A stretch of DNA of 64,000 nt from the NCBI RefSeq assembly GCF_026151165.2, contig NZ_CP117849.1:2294001-2358000 (forward strand), given 5' to 3'. The stretch comes from Cryobacterium sp. SO2. GTDB taxonomy: Bacteria; Actinomycetota; Actinomycetes; Actinomycetales; Microbacteriaceae. The translations under genes were made by a program, and so were the position numbers. Position 1 is the first letter of the stretch. Each line of letters begins with the position of its first letter. Below, one piece after another: positions 60,170 to 64,000 of this stretch. Under the pieces are notes generated by a model. That model was not told the DNA's origin. It worked only from the letters and a program-made list of their open reading frames with translations, and searched no databases.

Positions 60170-61971
60170 GGAAGCTCCACGGAAGAGATCAGTCCCTGGC
60201 TGAAGCCAAGGAGAACGATTTTGTCGGTTGAGTTTGCGGGGGGCACATGGAAGAGGATCTGTTCGTTGGACGTGCTCTGCACGCCCTTTGAGGTGCTGTC
60301 CATACCGGAGAGCGCCTTGCTCGGACCCTCGAGCGTGATTGTCGCCTTGCCGTTCACGGCCTTCACTGTCGTGATCTCGTTGACGCTCACGGCCACGATA
60401 CTGCCGGAATCGTTCGTGGCAAGGGCGACGACGTCGCCGGTTCCTACGGCGTTGCTGAACTCGATCGAGCCGGTGTCTTCAAGTTCCGCCTCTTGCTGGG
60501 TCTTGAATTCGGCGCCCTTCTGGGTGCGCAGGGTGTCGCCCTCGGCTTCGAAGAGCGGGAACGACGCGCTGGCCTCGCCGTTGAGCAGGATATCCGCATA
60601 GGCGGGCCCGACCTCATTGGGTGCCATGGTCATGAACTTGTTGTCTGGAGCGACCAGCGGAGCACCGATGCTGGCCGGGGCCACACCGGGAACCTTCGCA
60701 GAGGCCTCCAACTGAATGGCGTACTCCACCATGTACTTCTCCCGCGGAGACGCCTGCTTGAGTACCAGCGCCATGGTCGGCTCGACCGTTTCATCAACAG
60801 GCTGCAGCACCGTCATGACCACCCGCGGCCAGGTTGCGGTCTGCTGCGGCAGGGTCAGCCGCAGCGGGGCATCCGGCAACGCGATGGTCGGCGTGAACGA
60901 CGAGTCCGCTGACCGGATCTTGTAGTTGGCGAGCCTCTGTTCGAGGGCGGGACCGGTGAACCTGGTGCCGAGGGTGTCGGCGTCCAGGCTCGCGTCAGCG
61001 GCGGCGGTCAGCGTGACGATGTCACCGACGATGCGCTCCAGCTGCGGCTGCGTCACGGCGGGCGGCGGCACGTCGTCGACCACGGGTGCCTCGGTGTCCG
61101 TCGCGGACGGCGAGGGTGTGGCCGTCGCGGTGCCGGTGGCCTCGGGCGCAGCGGTAGGCCAGAACTCCGGAGAGCACCCGGTGAGCGCGAACCCGGTGAG
61201 CAGAACGAGAGGCACGGCGATCATGGACCGACCGATCGAGCGGCGCGGCCCGGTGATCTCGCTGGCCTTGATGGTCTTGGGGCGCGGTGCGCGCGGAAGC
61301 CGCGGCATCCGGGGACCGCGGGGCACGTTGCGCCGCGGACGACGGGAGCGGCGGAAGTGCAGCAGGCCGAGCAGGTAGATGACGAAGCCGATCAGTGCCA
61401 TCAGCGCACCGCCCACGATCAGCGGACCGGCCCACGGGGTGGAGTTGTCGGTCGGCCAGGCCACGGTGATGTCCGTCGGCGCCGGAGCGGTGCCGTCGGA
61501 GGCGAGCACGACCGAGATGCCGTCAGGCACGTTCAGCGTGGTGGTCAGGGAGCCCTGGCCGGTGAACTCTTCCAGCCACAGGTCGGAGCCTGCCGGGTTG
61601 GTGGGCAGCTCGGCCGGCACGGCCGTCGCCGCCGACTCGACCGGCGTGCCGGTTGCCGTCGTCACCGTGAACGTCTGCGACTCGGCGTCGAGGCCCACGT
61701 TCGCGTACTCGTCGTCGCCGATCCAGGCCTGGATGTCGGCGGTACGACCGTAGGCCATGAACACGGTGTCTGACCCGGTCACGGTGATGGTCTGGCTGCC
61801 CGGTTGCGCGGCGAGGGCGCTGCCGTCGATGACGGCGTACGGGGAGCCGTCCTCGATCGTGGCGGTCAGGCTCGTTGATGCTGGTTCAAGAAAGACAGTC
61901 CGCTGCGCGATGCCGAATGCGATCATCAGCGCGGCGAGGACGAATGCCAAAATGGCAAAGACGAAACGCAC
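60166..61971 (-). CDS. Hypothetical multi-domain membrane protein
   Basis: 601 aa. A membrane helix at 4-22, an exported beta-rich domain at ~30-175, a second helix at 181-206, and an Arg/Pro-rich cytosolic segment 207-250 (RRSRRPRRNVPRGPRMPRLP). A third helix at 249-265 ends LTGC, like a lipobox in the middle of the chain. A large exported C-terminal domain with Thr/Pro linker follows to 601. It looks like two exported proteins joined: a membrane-anchored one and a lipoprotein-like one. No known family. The stop overlaps the thioredoxin/TPR start. Confidence 0.7.
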   Translation of the reverse strand: MRFVFAILAFVLAALMIAFGIAQRTVFLEPASTSLTATIEDGSPYAVIDGSALAAQPGSQTITVTGSDTVFMAYGRTADIQAWIGDDEYANVGLDAESQTFTVTTATGTPVESAATAVPAELPTNPAGSDLWLEEFTGQGSLTTTLNVPDGISVVLASDGTAPAPTDITVAWPTDNSTPWAGPLIVGGALMALIGFVIYLLGLLHFRRSRRPRRNVPRGPRMPRLPRAPRPKTIKASEITGPRRSIGRSMIAVPLVLLTGFALTGCSPEFWPTAAPEATGTATATPSPSATDTEAPVVDDVPPPAVTQPQLERIVGDIVTLTAAADASLDADTLGTRFTGPALEQRLANYKIRSADSSFTPTIALPDAPLRLTLPQQTATWPRVVMTVLQPVDETVEPTMALVLKQASPREKYMVEYAIQLEASAKVPGVAPASIGAPLVAPDNKFMTMAPNEVGPAYADILLNGEASASFPLFEAEGDTLRTQKGAEFKTQQEAELEDTGSIEFSNAVGTGDVVALATNDSGSIVAVSVNEITTVKAVNGKATITLEGPSKALSGMDSTSKGVQSTSNEQILFHVPPANSTDKIVLLGFSQGLISSVELP

Positions 61972-62236
61972 GTAAAACCCTCCTGTGTTGCCTGCCGATG
62001 GCTGTGTTCAACAACATATGCCACCGCTTGTCGGGGCCGGAAAGCAACAGACACGGACGTCTTACGATAGTGGACGCTCCTGAGAGGTGCCTAATAGCGT
62101 CGTTTTGCGGGTTTTCGCCCAGGTCCGGCCGCATTCCCGGGGCTATCGCGGGGATACCGGCCCCGGCGGGCACTAAAATTACACGGGCTGCTCCGGCTTT
62201 CACAGTCGGGGATGGGCCCCATTATGAGGAGAGAAC

Positions 62237-63850
62237 GTGGCGACCGAAGAGGCTGACTTCACCCAGGTGTTCCGTGGGTACGACAAGGACGAGGTCGACA
62301 AGGCTCTCCAGGGTCTTCGCCGCGACCTCATCCAGGCGAACGCGCAGAGCACGGAGTCCGCGAAAGAGATCAAGCGCCTCAGCGCCAGGATCGACGACCT
62401 CAACGCCGAGATCGAAGAGGTCGGCAGCCCCACCTTCTCCGGTCTGGGCACCAAGCTGGAGAACACGCTGCGGGTCGCGGAGGAGCAGTCCACCCGTGTG
62501 ATCGCCCAGGCCGACATCGACGCCGAGAAGCTGCGCGCCTCCGCATCCGCCGAGGTGGACGCGATGAAGCGTCAGGCGTCGGAGCACGCCGGACGATCTG
62601 TCTCCGACGCGACCGTCAAGGCCGGCCGGCTGCTCGCCGACGCCCAGGCGGAGGCAGACGACCTGCTCGACCGCGCTCGCGAGACCCACGAACAACTCAC
62701 CCAGGACGCCCTGGCGGAGGCCGCCGCCATCCGCGGCGCTGTGGCCACTGAGGCCGCCGAACTGCGCGCCACCGTCAAGCGCGAAGTGGCTGCGCTGCGC
62801 TCAGAGGCCGAGCGCGAGGCCGCAGAGGTGCGGGTCGTCGCCCAGCGCGAGGCCACCGAGGCCAGGGAGATCGCCGCCGGCCTCACCCGGGAAACCGAGC
62901 TGACCCGCGCCGAGGTCGCCCACGAGCTGGACCAGCAGCGCGCCGACCTGGCCCGGGAAACCGAACAGGCCCGCATCGACCTTGCCGCCGAGACCGAGCA
63001 GGACCGCATCGACCTGGCCCGGGAAACCGAGCAGGCCCGGATCGACCTGGCGCACGAGACCGAGCAGGCTCGCTCCGATCTGTCCGTGGAGATCGAACAG
63101 GGCCGCACCGACCTGGCCCGTGAGATCGAGCAGGCGCGCGCCGCTCTCGCCATCGAGGGCGAGCAGGCGCACACCGACCTCGACCGGGAACTGGACCGTG
63201 ACCGCGCCGGTGTCACCCGCGACCTCGACAAGGCGCACGCCGACCTCGCGGCTGAGATCGAGCAGGCCAGGGCCGATCTGGCCCGCGAGCTCGAACAGAC
63301 CAAGGCCGACTTCGACGCCGACAGCGAGCAGGCCAGGATCGACCTGGACAACCACCTCACGGCCACGCGCAAGCGCGGCGAGCACGAGGCTGCCAAGCTC
63401 CGCCGGGAGATCGACCAGATCCGCGCCGACCTCGAGGTCGAGCTCAAGGCCAGGCGTGACGAGGCGGAGCAGGACCACCTGACCCGTCACCAGCAGGCCG
63501 TCGCCCAGACCCAGAAGTACCTCGACGACTCCGCCAAGCAGCTCTCCGACACCAACGCCCGCACCGTCGAGCTTCGCGCGCTCAACGAAAAGCTCGATGC
63601 CGGGGCCAGAGAAGAGGCCAAGGCGCAGCGGAAGACCGCAAACGATGACGCCGAACGGATCGTGCGCGACGCCGAGGACCGTGCAGCCGCGCTCCTCGCC
63701 GATGCGGAGGCACGCACCCGTGAACTGGTCACTGACGCTGAAGACCGTCTGGCCCAGATTAGGATTGAGCGCGACTCTGTCGCCGGCTACTTCGAGAGCT
63801 TGCGCAGTGTTCTGACCCAGGCTGAGAAGGTCAATTCCGACCAGGACTAG
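62237..63850 (+). CDS. DivIVA-like coiled-coil protein with hendecad repeats
   Basis: 537 aa. The N-terminus FTQVFRGYDKDEVDKALQGLRRDLI is the DivIVA/Wag31 membrane-curvature motif (F-x-x-x-x-GY-x-x-x-EV). An almost continuous coiled coil follows, including 14 successive 11-residue units at residues 218-371. The end is DRLAQIRIERDSVAGYFESLRSVL. Such proteins (Scy, FilP, Wag31 relatives) organise the cell pole and wall growth. GTG start with AGGAGAG. A -10-like TACGAT is near 62064. Not essential DivIVA itself, judging by length. Confidence 0.85.
   Translation: MATEEADFTQVFRGYDKDEVDKALQGLRRDLIQANAQSTESAKEIKRLSARIDDLNAEIEEVGSPTFSGLGTKLENTLRVAEEQSTRVIAQADIDAEKLRASASAEVDAMKRQASEHAGRSVSDATVKAGRLLADAQAEADDLLDRARETHEQLTQDALAEAAAIRGAVATEAAELRATVKREVAALRSEAEREAAEVRVVAQREATEAREIAAGLTRETELTRAEVAHELDQQRADLARETEQARIDLAAETEQDRIDLARETEQARIDLAHETEQARSDLSVEIEQGRTDLAREIEQARAALAIEGEQAHTDLDRELDRDRAGVTRDLDKAHADLAAEIEQARADLARELEQTKADFDADSEQARIDLDNHLTATRKRGEHEAAKLRREIDQIRADLEVELKARRDEAEQDHLTRHQQAVAQTQKYLDDSAKQLSDTNARTVELRALNEKLDAGAREEAKAQRKTANDDAERIVRDAEDRAAALLADAEARTRELVTDAEDRLAQIRIERDSVAGYFESLRSVLTQAEKVNSDQD
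62888..63349 (+). repeat. Fourteen in-frame 33-bp repeats (hendecads)
   Basis: Each unit encodes an 11-mer like RETEQARIDLA, with conserved E-x-E-Q-A-R-x-D-L-A. Units at residues 240-272 are nearly identical; outer ones diverge. An 11-residue period suits a nearly straight coiled coil. Confidence 0.9.
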
Positions 63851-63883
63851 TCAGACAACGCACAGATCGATAGTGGGGAACCC

Positions 63884-64000
63884 GTGAAAATCCAAAACGC
63901 CTTCCGTCTGGGCCTGGTCGGCACGCTGGGAGTCGGGGTCGGGGTCTTGATCCTGAGCTCGGTCGTGTCCTTGTCGACGATCATCACCTACGTCGGCGCG
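63884..64000 (+). CDS. AI-2E family transporter (PerM), 5' end only
   Basis: 39 codons from a GTG at 63884 with GGGGAA upstream. AFRLGLVGTLGVGVGVLIL and SSVVSLSTIITYVGA are the first amphipathic segment and membrane helix of actinobacterial AI-2E/PerM transporters. The rest lies beyond the window. It starts 33 bp after the DivIVA-like gene and is likely co-transcribed. Confidence 0.75.
   Translation, partial: MKIQNAFRLGLVGTLGVGVGVLILSSVVSLSTIITYVGA

Noticed and set aside
62888..63349. Regular 33-bp repeats considered as a CRISPR array
   Set aside because: There are no spacers: the repeats are contiguous and in frame, coding hendecads of a coiled-coil protein.

Overview
This is a GC-rich actinobacterial chromosome segment. 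The gene content points to the family Microbacteriaceae, with Cryobacterium or a close relative as the best guess. The cues are a mycothiol-type DsbA-fold nitroreductase, a TIGR03086 DinB-fold protein, DUF3566, SCO4848 and DUF6993 proteins, the GlgE route to glycogen, the GatCAB amidotransferase, and many leaderless genes. I find no phage, insertion sequence, integrase, CRISPR array, rRNA or recognisable defence locus. The window looks like core and soft-core chromosome.

Layout. 0-5 kb: partial rpiB, a DsbA-fold nitroreductase homologue, an MHS-family transporter behind four tandem ~22.5-bp iterons, a zinc-ribbon SDR enzyme and a DnaQ-like exonuclease. 5-14 kb: pepN, an MscS channel overlapping a truncated globin, an FAD dehydrogenase, an unknown protein, tesB and a Rieske lipoprotein. 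14-20 kb: thioesterase and ettA, a DUF6993 lipoprotein, an SSB-like protein, an aldo/keto reductase and small or membrane proteins. 20-25 kb: a VOC remnant, nadE, a YeeE/YedE transporter with TusA (thiosulfate or sulfur relay), tRNA-Arg, a thioredoxin-like protein, orn and tRNA-His. 25-35 kb: a zincin, a D-Ala-D-Ala carboxypeptidase-like protein, and a TPP-riboswitch-controlled ECF vitamin transporter (ykoE, fused ATPase, EcfT) with a co-translated P-loop kinase; then gerW-dinB, an LLM oxidoreductase and a DUF3566 protein. 35-43 kb: gatC-gatA-gatB, a 103-aa protein and an MbfA-like membrane ferritin in one overlapping chain; a DUF1023 hydrolase and an epimerase. 43-48.5 kb: cysteine desulfurase-mnmA-ligA. 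48.5-59 kb: glycogen genes glgX, glgP, glgE and glgB, with a YbaK deacylase, a hydrolase and a LacI-family remnant between them. 59-64 kb: a thioredoxin/TPR protein coupled to a 601-aa membrane protein, a DivIVA-like coiled-coil protein with fourteen 11-residue repeats, and the start of an AI-2E family transporter.

Expression. At least a dozen genes have a TANNNT box ending 5-7 nt before an ATG or GTG, with no Shine-Dalgarno, so their mRNAs are probably leaderless. Genes inside operons mostly overlap by 4-14 bp or are a few bases apart. Two families of long intergenic palindromes (four and three copies) sit just downstream of genes or between convergent genes.

The parts most worth follow-up are the iteron array, the two palindrome families, the thiamine-type ECF operon with its kinase, the MbfA-like protein at the end of the gat operon, the catalytically degenerate SDR and thioredoxin-fold proteins, and the hendecad-repeat coiled-coil protein.
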